From Thiocapsa roseilacustris (GTDB lineage: Bacteria; Pseudomonadota; Gammaproteobacteria; Chromatiales; Chromatiaceae), in assembly GCF_041903755.1 (NCBI RefSeq), contig NZ_JBBWVE010000030.1, positions 24,723 through 88,722 on the forward strand: a DNA stretch of 64,000 nt, read 5' to 3'. This document shows positions 15,879 through 25,651 of this stretch, piece after piece. The stretch's first letter is position 1. Each line of letters starts with the position of its first letter. The notes beneath the pieces are model-generated. The model saw only the letters and a list, made by a program, of their open reading frames with translations. It did not search any database and was not told where the DNA came from. A program made the translations under genes and the position numbers.

Positions 15879-17342
15879 TCAGGCACTCGGCGGCTCGTAC
15901 TTCAAGAGGTCTGCAACGCCGAGCATCAAACGACCGATCACCGCCGCGGCTCCGGCGCCGGATTCGTCTGTACCCCCCAGCATGAAAAACCAGACGGATT
16001 CTGTAGTCGCCACTGTTTCCGCATCGCCTGATTGTCGCGCCCATACGTCGCGGAGTCGATCGCGGATCGCTGCCAAGCTCTCCGGGCGCCCGCCGAGCTC
16101 GGGGCCGATACCGCGATCGAAGGCATCGACAACCGCGTAGAGGTGCTCGATCCCAAGGCCGGAGAGATCCGCAACAAGCCGATAAGCGCCGGCCCCTCCA
16201 GGGAGGAGATCCGGCTCGAGACCGGCAACGAGGAAGGGGCCGGAACCCTTCTGCAGTCGCACGGCGAGACCCGCATCGCCCCGTTCACGCAGGTCCGCAA
16301 CCAGCTTCATGCGCATCCCGTCGGAGAGATCCGCGGCGACTTGGTTGAACAAAGGCATCCCGCCGAGCTCCGCATCGACCGGAATCAGGAAGACGTGGGC
16401 GTCGGGGCGCGGCGCGGCTTCGGCATCCCCGCCGACCGCGGCATAGGTTTCGATGAGCCGAAACAGCTCGCGGTGACGCGCCTGATCCGCCTCCGCGAGT
16501 CGCTCGACATTCGGTCCGACCATCACGAAGGTATAGACGCCGAAACCCGGCACCGCGCGCCGATACAGGCGATCGAGGCGGCTCGGTGTCTCGATACGCA
16601 CCGCCGACCCCGCCGACGGGAAATAGGCCATGGCGTGGTCGCGTGCAAGACGCGTCGGAGCGCTGCCCAAGCCGTTCAACTCGAGCCGCCGCGTAAGCCC
16701 GTCGGCTGCAGACGTCTCGATCTCCCGTCGCGCCTGAGGCGCGCTCAGTGCGCGCGCACGCTCCACAACGGGGGCCAGGACCTGCTCGCCCCCCTTTGCA
16801 ACCATCTCGCGCACGATGTCCGCCGTCGGCGCACAGTTGCCGAGGATCAGCGCCTCGGTGCCTTCGGCGGGATCGATCACGGACGAGTAGAGACTCGCCA
16901 CCAAGGCATCGAGCCCGTCCCGCGTCGTGATCGACATGGATCGTGCAGACAGACACTCGGCCGCCACCTCGGCCCGAAGAATCTCGGGATCCTGGCTGAA
17001 CAGCACCGGGGGCGCGCCGGGATCATTGAACAATACGCCCTCGGACGGACGGGTCTCGACCGGAAGCACGTCGGCCGGAAGCACGTCGTTTGGCCCCCTT
17101 TCGGACGCCGGGGCATCGCCCAAACCCGTCCATCGTGGAGGCTCCGTCACCTGTGCGATATCAGGGACCGCTGTCGACTCGGCGTTGAACGGGAGATTCG
17201 GTCGAACACCGGCACAACCGCTCACCGAGACGGCGAGCCCGAGCAACCCGCAAGCAGCGATGGCGCGCACCTGCGCGGCAGCGCGAAAGCGGCGAGGCCG
17301 CTGCACGGGCCCGGCAAGGGTGTGGCGCAAGGGTGTCTCCAC
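15879..17342 (-). CDS. Putative lipoprotein, 487 aa, unknown function
   Basis: A large secreted protein: basic N-terminus, hydrophobic segment and a lipobox ending LAVSVSGC (cysteine near residue 43), so it is probably a lipoprotein. The mature part is soluble, with no domain I recognise; it includes AMAYFPSAGSAVRIETPSRL and GFGVYTFVMVGPNVERL, followed by LFRLIETYAAVG. GTG 17342 is the only start that keeps the signal sequence intact, though its N-region is unusually long. Transcribed with the coiled-coil membrane protein just downstream. Confidence 0.65.
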   Translation of the reverse strand: METPLRHTLAGPVQRPRRFRAAAQVRAIAACGLLGLAVSVSGCAGVRPNLPFNAESTAVPDIAQVTEPPRWTGLGDAPASERGPNDVLPADVLPVETRPSEGVLFNDPGAPPVLFSQDPEILRAEVAAECLSARSMSITTRDGLDALVASLYSSVIDPAEGTEALILGNCAPTADIVREMVAKGGEQVLAPVVERARALSAPQARREIETSAADGLTRRLELNGLGSAPTRLARDHAMAYFPSAGSAVRIETPSRLDRLYRRAVPGFGVYTFVMVGPNVERLAEADQARHRELFRLIETYAAVGGDAEAAPRPDAHVFLIPVDAELGGMPLFNQVAADLSDGMRMKLVADLRERGDAGLAVRLQKGSGPFLVAGLEPDLLPGGAGAYRLVADLSGLGIEHLYAVVDAFDRGIGPELGGRPESLAAIRDRLRDVWARQSGDAETVATTESVWFFMLGGTDESGAGAAAVIGRLMLGVADLLKYEPPSA

Positions 17343-17642
17343 GATGTGACCGTCTCCCGGTATCGGGTCAGTAGATGTCGATTCGGCGCCGACCTGCGCG
17401 CCGGCGGCGCCCGTTCAGAGGTCTGCGTCGCGGTATCGGCGCGGTGTCCAGGATAACGGATCGCGCTGACCGATCCGATGCCATTTCGATCCGCTACGTC
17501 GCCGAGCCGGTTGTCGATCGACCCACACGCCCCTACGTCCCGCGTGACACGACGGCCGATGCAGCGTCGAACGTGGTCGGAACATGCGAGCGTGCCGGCC
17601 CCAATTCATCCCCGATCCGACCTATTCCCGACGGCGAATACC
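17343..17642. other. Intergenic region between divergent genes
   Basis: About 300 bp between the lipoprotein and DUF938 genes, which point away from each other. It should contain both promoters. I see no clear gene, repeat or operator in it. Confidence 0.4.
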
Positions 17643-18245
17643 ATGTATCCGATCGACAAACCCTACTCGGAAGCCTGCGAAGAAAACAAGCGCCCGATTC
17701 TCGACGTGATCGGCCCGCTCTTTCAAGAGGCACGACAGCTGCTCGAGATCGGGAGCGGCACCGGTCAGCACGCGGTCTTCTTCGCTGCCGCCCTGCCCCA
17801 CCTGGTGTGGCACACCAGTGACTGCGCCCACTATCTTCCCGGAATCCGGGCCTGGATGGACGATGCGGACCTGCCCAACCTGCCGCCCACCCGCGTGCTC
17901 GACGTCACCGGCACTTGGCCCGAGGAACGCTTCGATGGCGTGTTCAGTGCCAACACCGCCCACATCATGTCCGAGCCGGAGGTCGAGGCCATGTTCGACG
18001 GGGTCGGGCGAGTCTTGGTCGATGGCGGTTGTTTCGCGCTCTACGGGCCCTTCAACATCGGCGGTCGCTACACCAGCGAGAGCAACGCGCGCTTCGACGC
18101 CATGCTGCGCTCGCGCGACCCCGCGATGGGCATCCGCGATCTCGACCTCCTGATCCGCATGGCCCGCGACAACGGCATGGAGTTGATCGCGGATCACCCG
18201 ATGCCGGTCAACAACCGTACGCTGGTGTGGCAGCGTATCCCTTAA
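17643..18245 (+). CDS. DUF938 family SAM-dependent methyltransferase-like protein
   Basis: A 200-residue protein with a class I methyltransferase fold. The SAM loop is LLEIGSGTGQHAVFFAAALP, and FDGVFSANTAHIMSEPEVEA with FALYGPFNIGG are DUF938 signatures. The substrate is unknown. ATG 17643 gives the family-typical start MYPIDKPYSEACEENK; the longer upstream frame is not conserved in character. The DUF427 gene follows 9 bp later, so the two are probably cotranscribed. Confidence 0.85.
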   Translation: MYPIDKPYSEACEENKRPILDVIGPLFQEARQLLEIGSGTGQHAVFFAAALPHLVWHTSDCAHYLPGIRAWMDDADLPNLPPTRVLDVTGTWPEERFDGVFSANTAHIMSEPEVEAMFDGVGRVLVDGGCFALYGPFNIGGRYTSESNARFDAMLRSRDPAMGIRDLDLLIRMARDNGMELIADHPMPVNNRTLVWQRIP

Positions 18246-18254
18246 GGACACCCC

Positions 18255-18818
18255 ATGCCCGAGACCCCGAAAGACGCCCACCGGATCGCACGTGCTCGCG
18301 CGGCTTGGCGGTTTCGCGGGCAGAAGCGACCCGACTTCGCGGTCGAGCCCGGTCCCGATCAAGAGTCCGCGTGGGACTACCCTCGCCCGCCCGCGATCGT
18401 CCCTGAGCCGCGCCCCGTCCGGGTTCTGGCCGGCACGGTGACGCTGGCCGACTCGAGCCGTGCGGTTCGGGTCTGCGAGACCGGGAGCCCGCCGACACTC
18501 TATGTCCCGCAGGAGGACGTCGCGATGGACCTTTTGACGGTCACCCCGACGCGCAGCTTCTGCGAATGGAAAGGCCAGGCACGCTATTTCCGGCTCACGG
18601 GTGCCACCGGTCCCGCAACCGACGTCGCCTGGTGCTATCCGGACCCGCTCCAGGGTTTCGAACCCCACGCCGGCTGGATCTGCTTCTATCCCGGTCGCGT
18701 CGCCTGTTTTCTCGACGGGGAGCGCGTGATCGCGCAGCCCGGCGGCTATTACGGCGGATGGATCACCGCCGACGTCGTCGGTCCCTTCAAAGGCGATCCA
18801 GGGACATCTCACTGGTAA
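18255..18818 (+). CDS. DUF427 family protein
   Basis: A 187-residue protein of the DUF427 family, a small beta-rich fold of unknown function. Conserved pieces visible are VTLADSSRAVRVCETG, TLYVPQEDVAMDLL, SFCEWKGQARYF and DVAWCYPDPLQGF. It has no signal peptide. It lies 9 bp downstream of the DUF938 gene with AAGGA before the ATG. A perfect 36-bp palindrome follows about 40 bp after the stop codon. Confidence 0.85.
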   Translation: MPETPKDAHRIARARAAWRFRGQKRPDFAVEPGPDQESAWDYPRPPAIVPEPRPVRVLAGTVTLADSSRAVRVCETGSPPTLYVPQEDVAMDLLTVTPTRSFCEWKGQARYFRLTGATGPATDVAWCYPDPLQGFEPHAGWICFYPGRVACFLDGERVIAQPGGYYGGWITADVVGPFKGDPGTSHW

Positions 18819-18856
18819 CGAAACCGGCATCGCGACATTCGGGGTCCCGGCACAAG

Positions 18857-18892
18857 AAGCTGTAGGGGCGACTTAAGTCGCCCCTACAGCTT
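18857..18892. terminator. Perfect 36-bp palindrome
   Basis: An exact self-complementary 36-mer centred on CTTAAG, with GTAGGGGCGAC in each arm. It has no loop, and no T-run follows. Position after DUF427 suggests a transcript 3' end or a cruciform; the role is not shown. Confidence 0.5.
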
Positions 18893-18938
18893 GGCCGATG
18901 CCTTTGCGGAAATGACCCCAACGTCTGAATCAATCGGC

Positions 18939-19157
18939 TGAACCGCGTTGACGCCGATATGCTTGGTGCGCTCGACAGACTGGGCTACCTTAAGCGAATT
19001 CTGGGAACCCTTATACCAGTGGCGTAGGTTGTGCCGAGCCGTGCGAGGCACAACCAACCGTCGGCGCAAGTTGTGCTTCCTGACGTCAGCACAACCTACG
19101 GTAGGGAATTTTGCGGAAATCGCCTTAGTGAGCGATATTGACTCTGAACGCGTTTCA
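18939..19157. repeat. S84 element, copy 8, interrupted by P133
   Basis: Arms TGAACCGCGTT (18939) and AACGCGTTTCA (to 19157), 219 bp apart. Removing P133 copy 4 plus one TTA duplication (135 bp) leaves exactly 84 bp, the usual S84 length. It ends two bases before the ybaK start codon. Confidence 0.8.
18993..19124 (+). mobile_element. P133 palindromic element, copy 4, nested in S84
   Basis: 132 bp with ends AGCGAATTCTGGGAACC and GGAAATCGCC, flanked by TTA at 18990-18992 and 19125-19127. It lies inside S84 copy 8, so it inserted later than that element. Confidence 0.85.
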
Positions 19158-19159
19158 GC

Positions 19160-19642
19160 ATGAAAGGCTCGAAAGTACCCGTCACGCAAGCAATACGCGC
19201 ACTGCGCGCCGCCAAGGTGGCCTTCGAAGACCACCCCTACAGCTACATCGACGGCGGCGGAACGGCACAGTTCGCGCGCGAGCACGACGTGGACGAGCAC
19301 CTAGTCGTCAAGACCCTGATCATGGAGGACGAGCAGGGCAACCCCATGATCGTCCTGATGCACGGCGACCGGCAGGTCTCGACCCAGGCGCTGGCACGCG
19401 CGATCGGGGTGAAACGCGTCCAGCCCTGCGCGCCTGCGATCGCGGACAAGCATTCGGGTTATCAGGTCGGCGGCACCTCACCTTTCGGCACACGGCGCGC
19501 GATGCCGGTCTACTGCGAAAGCGGGGTCGCCGCGCTGCCTCGGATCTACATCAACGGGGGCAAGCGCGGCTACATCATCTCGCTCGCGACCGCCGATGCC
19601 CTGGCCCTCCTCAAACCCACACTGGTCGCGATGGCGACCTGA
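19160..19642 (+). CDS. ybaK: YbaK/EbsC-type Cys-tRNA(Pro) deacylase
   Basis: A 160-residue member of the YbaK family, which hydrolyses Cys wrongly attached to tRNA-Pro. Family features visible are LVVKTLIMEDEQGNPMIVLM with its lysine, the KHSGYQVGGTSPFGTRR block with the GGTSPFG loop, and a C-terminal GGKRGYIISL. ATG 19160 starts two bases after the S84 arm, and no clear ribosome-binding site remains upstream. Confidence 0.9.
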   Translation: MKGSKVPVTQAIRALRAAKVAFEDHPYSYIDGGGTAQFAREHDVDEHLVVKTLIMEDEQGNPMIVLMHGDRQVSTQALARAIGVKRVQPCAPAIADKHSGYQVGGTSPFGTRRAMPVYCESGVAALPRIYINGGKRGYIISLATADALALLKPTLVAMAT

Positions 19643-19669
19643 ACGGAGTCTACCGGTTTCCCGTGCGAT

Positions 19670-19802
19670 GGCGCCCGATGCCCCGGACAGCGCCTTCGCC
19701 GATCCCGACGATATCGCCGAGTCGGTGTTCTTTCTGGCACGCCAGCCCAGATCGGCCTGGACCTTCGAGCTGGATCTGCGGCCGTTCCGCGAACCCTGGT
19801 AG
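19670..19802 (+). pseudogene. Remnant of a short-chain dehydrogenase 3' end
   Basis: The frame ending at TAG 19802 reads DPDDIAESVFFLARQPRSAW followed by TFELDLRPFREPW, the characteristic C-terminus of short-chain dehydrogenase/reductases. The Rossmann and catalytic parts are absent upstream, where ybaK lies. I read it as the tail of a deleted gene. The left border is approximate. Confidence 0.55.
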
Positions 19803-19880
19803 TGCATGATGCCCGCCGGGACGGGTCGCAGACGGACTGACCTACCCGCACGGGGCCTGCGTCGCTTGAAACCCTGACGC

Positions 19881-20894
19881 TCACGCGCGCTGAACCAGGC
19901 CCTCGACCAACCTACCGCGACGCCAGAAGCGCCGAGACGCCGATCGCGTCAGCCGATAAGCGATGCCCTCGCAGGGGTCGAGCAGGACCTGGTCGAGACC
20001 CCCGCGTTTGATCCGCGCTTCGAGCACGGCGAGCGTTGCATCCAACGCGAGCAACGCCGTCGACCAGGCATCGAGATCCCGCTCAAGCAGCGCCGCACCA
20101 AGCCGGCCCCAGAGCACGAGATGACGGCGTCCGGGCAGCGACTCCTGCGGCGACCACCCCTCGAGCGAGCGATGCGCAACCCCGCACCAACGCGCTAGAC
20201 CCGCGGTCAGCGGATCATCCCCGACCACCGCGTCCGGCGGTGCGCCCGAGCGCGCCGGCAGCACACCGCCGCCCCAGGTCCAGATGCCGTTGATTGCCGG
20301 ACGCCGGGCCTGCTCGCGGAGACGATTGACCTCGCTGTCGTAGAAGAGCATCTGCACCTCGTTCATCAGACCGCGCCAGCGCCGGGCATCCGCACCGCTC
20401 GGGACATCAAGCGGGACAGGCACGCCGATGACGCACTCGAGGGGCTCCGTGCGCAGGTCCAAGGCCCGGTCCGCTCCCAGATACCAGCGGTTCGGGTGCG
20501 GCGCCGTAAGCCTCAGCCCTTCGGCGGCGAAATGGCCGTTGAAGAGCGCGACCAAGGCATCCGCCTCCGCCCGGTCTGGCGTGACACCGGCGCCGGCGAA
20601 GAGCAGCAGACGGTCGCGATCCGGGCGCAGATGTACCGGATCGGCATGCATCCAATAGCCGGCGCACCGCGTGTCCGGTGACTCGCCCAGGAGACTGATC
20701 GCAGCCGTCGGGGCATCGCGTTCGGGGTCGGTCGAGACGCCGACGTGCCTCAGAAGAGCCGTCGCAGCGTCGTGCCCGCCGGTCGGGATACGATCCGCGC
20801 GCGCGAGCAGCCGATCGATGGCCGGAACCTTCGGGAGTGTCTCCGCAGCGACCGGGATGGGGCCGAGCAGGCCGGGGCAGATGAGGGTCAGCAT
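19881..20894 (-). CDS. RpfE-type / phosphoglycerate-mutase-like protein
   Basis: A 337-residue protein resembling proteins annotated as RpfE-type regulatory proteins or phosphoglycerate-mutase-like. Conserved-looking blocks are TRCAGYWMHADPVHLRPDRD near residue 76, LLLFAGAG, ADALVALFNGHFA, NRWYL and NGIWTWGGG near residue 205. No metal-binding alkaline-phosphatase-type motifs are evident, so enzymatic activity should not be assumed. It has no membrane segment. It is preceded on the same strand by an amino-acid permease gene, with a gap of 39 bp. Confidence 0.6.
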   Translation of the reverse strand: MLTLICPGLLGPIPVAAETLPKVPAIDRLLARADRIPTGGHDAATALLRHVGVSTDPERDAPTAAISLLGESPDTRCAGYWMHADPVHLRPDRDRLLLFAGAGVTPDRAEADALVALFNGHFAAEGLRLTAPHPNRWYLGADRALDLRTEPLECVIGVPVPLDVPSGADARRWRGLMNEVQMLFYDSEVNRLREQARRPAINGIWTWGGGVLPARSGAPPDAVVGDDPLTAGLARWCGVAHRSLEGWSPQESLPGRRHLVLWGRLGAALLERDLDAWSTALLALDATLAVLEARIKRGGLDQVLLDPCEGIAYRLTRSASRRFWRRGRLVEGLVQRA

Positions 20895-20933
20895 AATGAT
20901 TCCGGGACAGCGGAGACAGCGATGGCGTGTCCC

Positions 20934-22223
<1,290 letters not shown>

Positions 22224-22438
22224 CGTGTCGGCATCCGATGTCGTGTCTCGATCGACGTCCAGCCGTTTCCAATCGGATCAACGGACAAGACGCGGATCGA
22301 GATCGAAGGGTTGCAGGGTCGCCGTCGTGAACACCCCACCGGCCCTCCCGTGAGCGGGATTCAACAGCAGATTACGTTGCTGCGGGATCAGCACACTCGG
22401 AACCGAGAGTGCGAGCGATTGGCCGCCGGTCAGCCAGT

Positions 22439-22479
22439 ACCGTAGGTTGTGCTGACGATAGGAAGCACAACTTCCGCCA
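22439..22479 (-). repeat. P133 fragment
   Basis: About 40 bp matching the reverse complement of one inner hairpin of P133 (CGTAGGTTGTGCTGACGATA onward). Both ends of the element are missing. The rest of 22224-22481 shows no gene. Confidence 0.65.
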
Positions 22480-22481
22480 GC

Positions 22482-23384
22482 TCAGCGATCACCCCGAGGC
22501 CGACCCCACTTGGGCCCGCGTGCAAAGGGGGACTCGCCGCTCGGTTGTTTGGACTGCCAAGGTTTTGACCCCGGGCGGACCTGCCGGCGCTTGGGCACCG
22601 GCGGTGTCAGACCCGCCAGCGCCATCAAGGTCTTTTGTTCATCCTCGAACAAGGGTCGCCAGTTCCCGGTATAGAGGCGTCGTCCGAGCTCGATGTTGCC
22701 GTACCGGATGCGGATCAGGCGACTCACCTGGCAGCCGGCGGCCTCCCAGAGCCGGCGCACCTCGCGGTTGCGACCCTCGCGCAGGACGACATGAAACCAG
22801 CGATTCGCACCCGTGCCGCCGCGCTCGGTGACCGCATCGAACTTGGCGAGCCCGTCTTCCAGCTCGATGCCGACGGCGAGACGCTCGAGCGTTCCCTCGG
22901 GGACATCGCCGAGGATGCGCACGGCGTACTCGCGCTCCACCTCGCGCGAAGGATGCATGAGCCGGTTTGCCAGCTCGCCGTCGGTGGTGAAGAGGATGAG
23001 CCCGGATGTATTGATATCGAGCCGGCCGACCGCAATCCAGCGGCCTTCTTTGGGTTTGGGCAGACGACGAAACACCGTCGGGCGCTCCTCGGGATCGCGC
23101 CGCGTGACCAGCTCGCCCTCGGGCTTGTGATAGGCGATGACTTGCGGAAGCTTGTCTCGCCGCCCCTTGAGCTTGACGTCTTGCCCGTCGACGCGGATCC
23201 GATCACGGCTGGTCACTCGATCGCCGAGCTTGGCGAGATCGCCGTTGACCCGGATCCGCCCCTCGCTGATCCAGCCCTCGATGGTGCGACGCGAGCCCAG
23301 ACCCGAGTCCGCAAGGGCCTTTTGCAGGCGCACGGGCTCCTCGGCGGGAGGCGGTGGCGGGGGCAAGCGTCGGTCGGTTTTCAT
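22482..23384 (-). CDS. rluB: 23S rRNA pseudouridine(2605) synthase RluB
   Basis: A 300-residue RsuA/RluB-family enzyme. Residues 17-65 form the S4 RNA-binding domain (LQKALADSGLGSRRTIEGWI). The catalytic motif is GRLDINTSGLILFTTDG, with Asp near residue 123, and RNREVRRLWEA marks the C-terminal part. A basic tail (residues 260-300) is likely to bind rRNA. The gene lies downstream of scpB on the same strand, as in many gammaproteobacteria, but a P133 copy and a long heptamer array now separate them. Confidence 0.92.
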   Translation of the reverse strand: MKTDRRLPPPPPPAEEPVRLQKALADSGLGSRRTIEGWISEGRIRVNGDLAKLGDRVTSRDRIRVDGQDVKLKGRRDKLPQVIAYHKPEGELVTRRDPEERPTVFRRLPKPKEGRWIAVGRLDINTSGLILFTTDGELANRLMHPSREVEREYAVRILGDVPEGTLERLAVGIELEDGLAKFDAVTERGGTGANRWFHVVLREGRNREVRRLWEAAGCQVSRLIRIRYGNIELGRRLYTGNWRPLFEDEQKTLMALAGLTPPVPKRRQVRPGSKPWQSKQPSGESPFARGPKWGRPRGDR

Positions 23385-23474
23385 ATCGGGGTCTCGGGTT
23401 TATCGTTTTAGGCCGTCAGCCTCCTGCCTCCTGCTTCCGGCTATTAGTTATTAGTTACTAGCGATTAGCTTTTA

Positions 23475-23607
23475 GGCGAATTCCGGAAACCACCATGCCA
23501 AGGGCGTAGGTTGTGCCGAGCCGTGCGAGGCACAACCAACCATAGGCGCAAGTTGTGCTTCCTATCGTCAGCACAACCTACGGGTATGGAAGTTTGCAGA
23601 AATCGCC
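23475..23607 (+). mobile_element. P133 palindromic element, copy 6
   Basis: 133 bp, flanked by TTA (23472-23474 and 23608-23610), between scpB and rluB. Short 7-mer repeats of the ATTAGTT kind lie immediately to its left. Confidence 0.85.
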
Positions 23608-23651
23608 TTAGCTATCACCCTTCATCAAATCCCTGATGGCTAATGGCTAAT

Positions 23652-23797
23652 GGCCGGCGGCCGGCGGCCGGCGGCTGATAGCTGATAGCTGATAGCTGAT
23701 AGCTGATAGCTGATAGCTGATAGCTGATAGCTGATAGCTGATAGCTGATAGCTGATAGCTGATAGCTGATAGCTGATAGCTGATAGCTGATAGCTGA
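23652..23797. repeat. Heptanucleotide array: (GGCCGGC)3 then (GCTGATA)17.7
   Basis: About 18 head-to-tail copies of the 7-mer GCTGATA (23674-23797) follow about three copies of a GC-rich 7-mer (23652-23673). Two TGGCTAA units come just before. The copies are almost identical, pointing to recent slippage. Between scpB and rluB. Confidence 0.95.
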
Positions 23798-23818
23798 AGG
23801 CTGGCGGCGATCCTACGA

Positions 23819-24418
23819 TCATACACCAGAGTCGTCTCGGGGCTTTTTATCCGCGGCATCCTGGGCTGGCTCCTCGAGCCTCAACTCCTCGTCGATCAGG
23901 AAATCCGGGGCGCGGATCTCGGCGAGGGTCGGCAGCTCGTTGAGGGAGCGCAGGCCAAAATAATCCAGGAACTTGCGCGTGGTGGCGAAGAGCGCCGGCC
24001 GGCCGGGGACGTCGCGATGGCCGACCACACGGATCCACTCGCGCTCGGTCAGGGTCTTGACGATCTGGGTGCTCACGGCGACCCCGCGGATGTCTTCGAT
24101 CTCGCCGCGGGTGATCGGCTGGCGATAGGCGATCAACGAGAGCGTTTCGAGCAAGGCACGCGAATAGCGCGGCGGGCGCTCGTCCCAGAGGCGTGCGACC
24201 CATGGGGCGATGCTCGCGCGGACTTGGGTGCGCCAGCCGCCGGCGACCTCGACGATCTCCAGACCGCGCTCGGCATAGTCATCCTGAAGCGCGGCGATGG
24301 CCCCGAGCAGATCGGCACGCGACGGGCGTTCGTCGTCCAGAAAAAGCGCAAGGAGCTGATCCAGCGTCAGTGGCCCGCCCGCGGCGACCAGCGCGGCTTC
24401 TACGATCCGTTTAAGCAA
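23819..24418 (-). CDS. scpB: Segregation and condensation protein ScpB
   Basis: A winged-helix protein of about 199 residues that, with ScpA, forms the kleisin complex loading SMC/MukB-type condensin on DNA. Signatures are LLKRIVEAALVAAGGPLTLD at the N-terminus and ALLETLSLIAYRQPITRGEI followed by IRGV near the middle. I place the start at TTG 24418, overlapping the end of scpA by 8 bp, because family proteins begin just before KRIVEA; upstream codons are scpA in another frame. The last 20 residues are acidic. Confidence 0.88.
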   Translation of the reverse strand: MLKRIVEAALVAAGGPLTLDQLLALFLDDERPSRADLLGAIAALQDDYAERGLEIVEVAGGWRTQVRASIAPWVARLWDERPPRYSRALLETLSLIAYRQPITRGEIEDIRGVAVSTQIVKTLTEREWIRVVGHRDVPGRPALFATTRKFLDYFGLRSLNELPTLAEIRAPDFLIDEELRLEEPAQDAADKKPRDDSGV

Positions 24419-25283
24419 GTTCCGCCTCGTCGAGGATCTCGCCCGCCGCCGTCTCGCGCAGGCGCACATGGATCGGCGCGAACGGCTCGGCCTGGACCAG
24501 CTCCAAGGTCGCTGCCTTGATCAGCTCCAAGAGGGCGAGAAAGCTCACCACGACACCGGGGCGCCCCTCGGTGACATCGAAGAGATCCGTGAAGGCGAGA
24601 AATCCTCCGTCGCTCAAACGCTCGAGCACCCACGACATACGCTCGCGCAACGACAAAGATTCGCGCTCGACCCGATGGCGGGTGAAGAGATCCGCGCGCG
24701 CCATGACGTCGCGCATGGCCAGGAGCAGCTCACGGAAATCGACATCCGGCGGGACGCGCTGAACATGGCCGGGCGGCACCTCGGCGCGGACGGCAAAGAC
24801 GTCGCGCTCGAGCCTGGGAAGTGCATCCAGATCCTGCGCCGCCTGCTTGAACCGCTCGTACTCTTGGAGTCGACGCACCAGCTCGGCACGCGGATCATCG
24901 CCCTCCTCCTCCACGGCCTGCACACGCGGCAGGAGCATCCGGGATTTGATCTCGGCCAGCATCGCGGCCATCACCAGGTACTCCGCCGCCAGCTCCAGGC
25001 GCAGCTCGGTCATCAGGTCGACATATTCGATGTACTGGGCGGTGATGGCCGCGATCGGGATATCCAGGATGTCGAGATTCTGTCGCTTGATCAGATAGAG
25101 CAGCAGATCCAGCGGTCCCTCGAAGGCATCCAGAAAGATCTCGAGCGCATCCGGCGGGATATAGAGATCCACAGGCAAGGTCATGAAGGGCAAACCCCGC
25201 ACCATCGCGAAGGGCGCCACCTCGAGTGGCATCTCCTGCTGTTGCCCCGGCGGCGGCTGACGGTCTGCGCCCTCGTCCGCCAT
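24411..25283 (-). CDS. scpA: Segregation and condensation protein ScpA
   Basis: A 290-residue kleisin. Its N-terminal signature is FEGPLDLLLYLIKRQNLDIL, followed by AAEYLVMAAMLAEIKSRMLL, and its C-terminal winged helix binds the SMC head. ATG 25283 gives a 30-residue polar lead before the conserved domain. An upstream in-frame start at 25391 would add an unconserved basic stretch. The gene overlaps scpB and is the first of the scpA-scpB-rluB group. Confidence 0.92.
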   Translation of the reverse strand: MADEGADRQPPPGQQQEMPLEVAPFAMVRGLPFMTLPVDLYIPPDALEIFLDAFEGPLDLLLYLIKRQNLDILDIPIAAITAQYIEYVDLMTELRLELAAEYLVMAAMLAEIKSRMLLPRVQAVEEEGDDPRAELVRRLQEYERFKQAAQDLDALPRLERDVFAVRAEVPPGHVQRVPPDVDFRELLLAMRDVMARADLFTRHRVERESLSLRERMSWVLERLSDGGFLAFTDLFDVTEGRPGVVVSFLALLELIKAATLELVQAEPFAPIHVRLRETAAGEILDEAELA

Positions 25284-25389
25284 ACTCAAGTCCCTAAAAA
25301 AGTGAAGGCTCTCAACCACGCAACAACGGCGCAGCGCTTTGCTTCGAGGCTCTAGGTCACGCGTCGGGAATAAATCGAGCACCGAATTC

Positions 25390-25432
25390 AATCGTTGTCG
25401 CTGTCGTAATCGGAAACGACAACGACAATTGT
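25390..25432. repeat. Inverted repeat of GTCGTT/AACGAC units
   Basis: TTGTCGCTGTCGTAATCGG followed by AAACGACAACGACAA forms a hairpin of trinucleotide-like GTC/GAC units upstream of scpA. A similar, longer one lies at 35179-35234. Confidence 0.5.
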
Positions 25433-25518
25433 GGCAGAGGTAGCCTTATTGTCCCATCGCCTGACTTAGTGACGATTCAGAAATAAAGTGAACACCTTGA
25501 TGAACCGGGCGCAGTTTA

Positions 25519-25651
25519 GGCGAATTACGGAAACCTTCATGCCAAGGGCGTAGGTTGTGCCGAGCCGTGCGAGGCACAACCAAACGCCGGCGCAAGTTGT
25601 GCTTCCTATCGTCAGCACAACCTACGGGTATGGAAGTTTGCGGAAATCGCC
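25519..25651 (+). mobile_element. P133 palindromic element, copy 7
   Basis: 133 bp. The right-hand TTA duplication (25652-25654) is the stop codon of trpS; the left-hand one is at 25516-25518. No gene lies between scpA and trpS. Confidence 0.85.

Noticed and set aside
23674..23797. Could the dense repeat array be a CRISPR?
   Set aside because: The unit is 7 bp with no spacers; it is a simple tandem repeat, and no cas genes are present.
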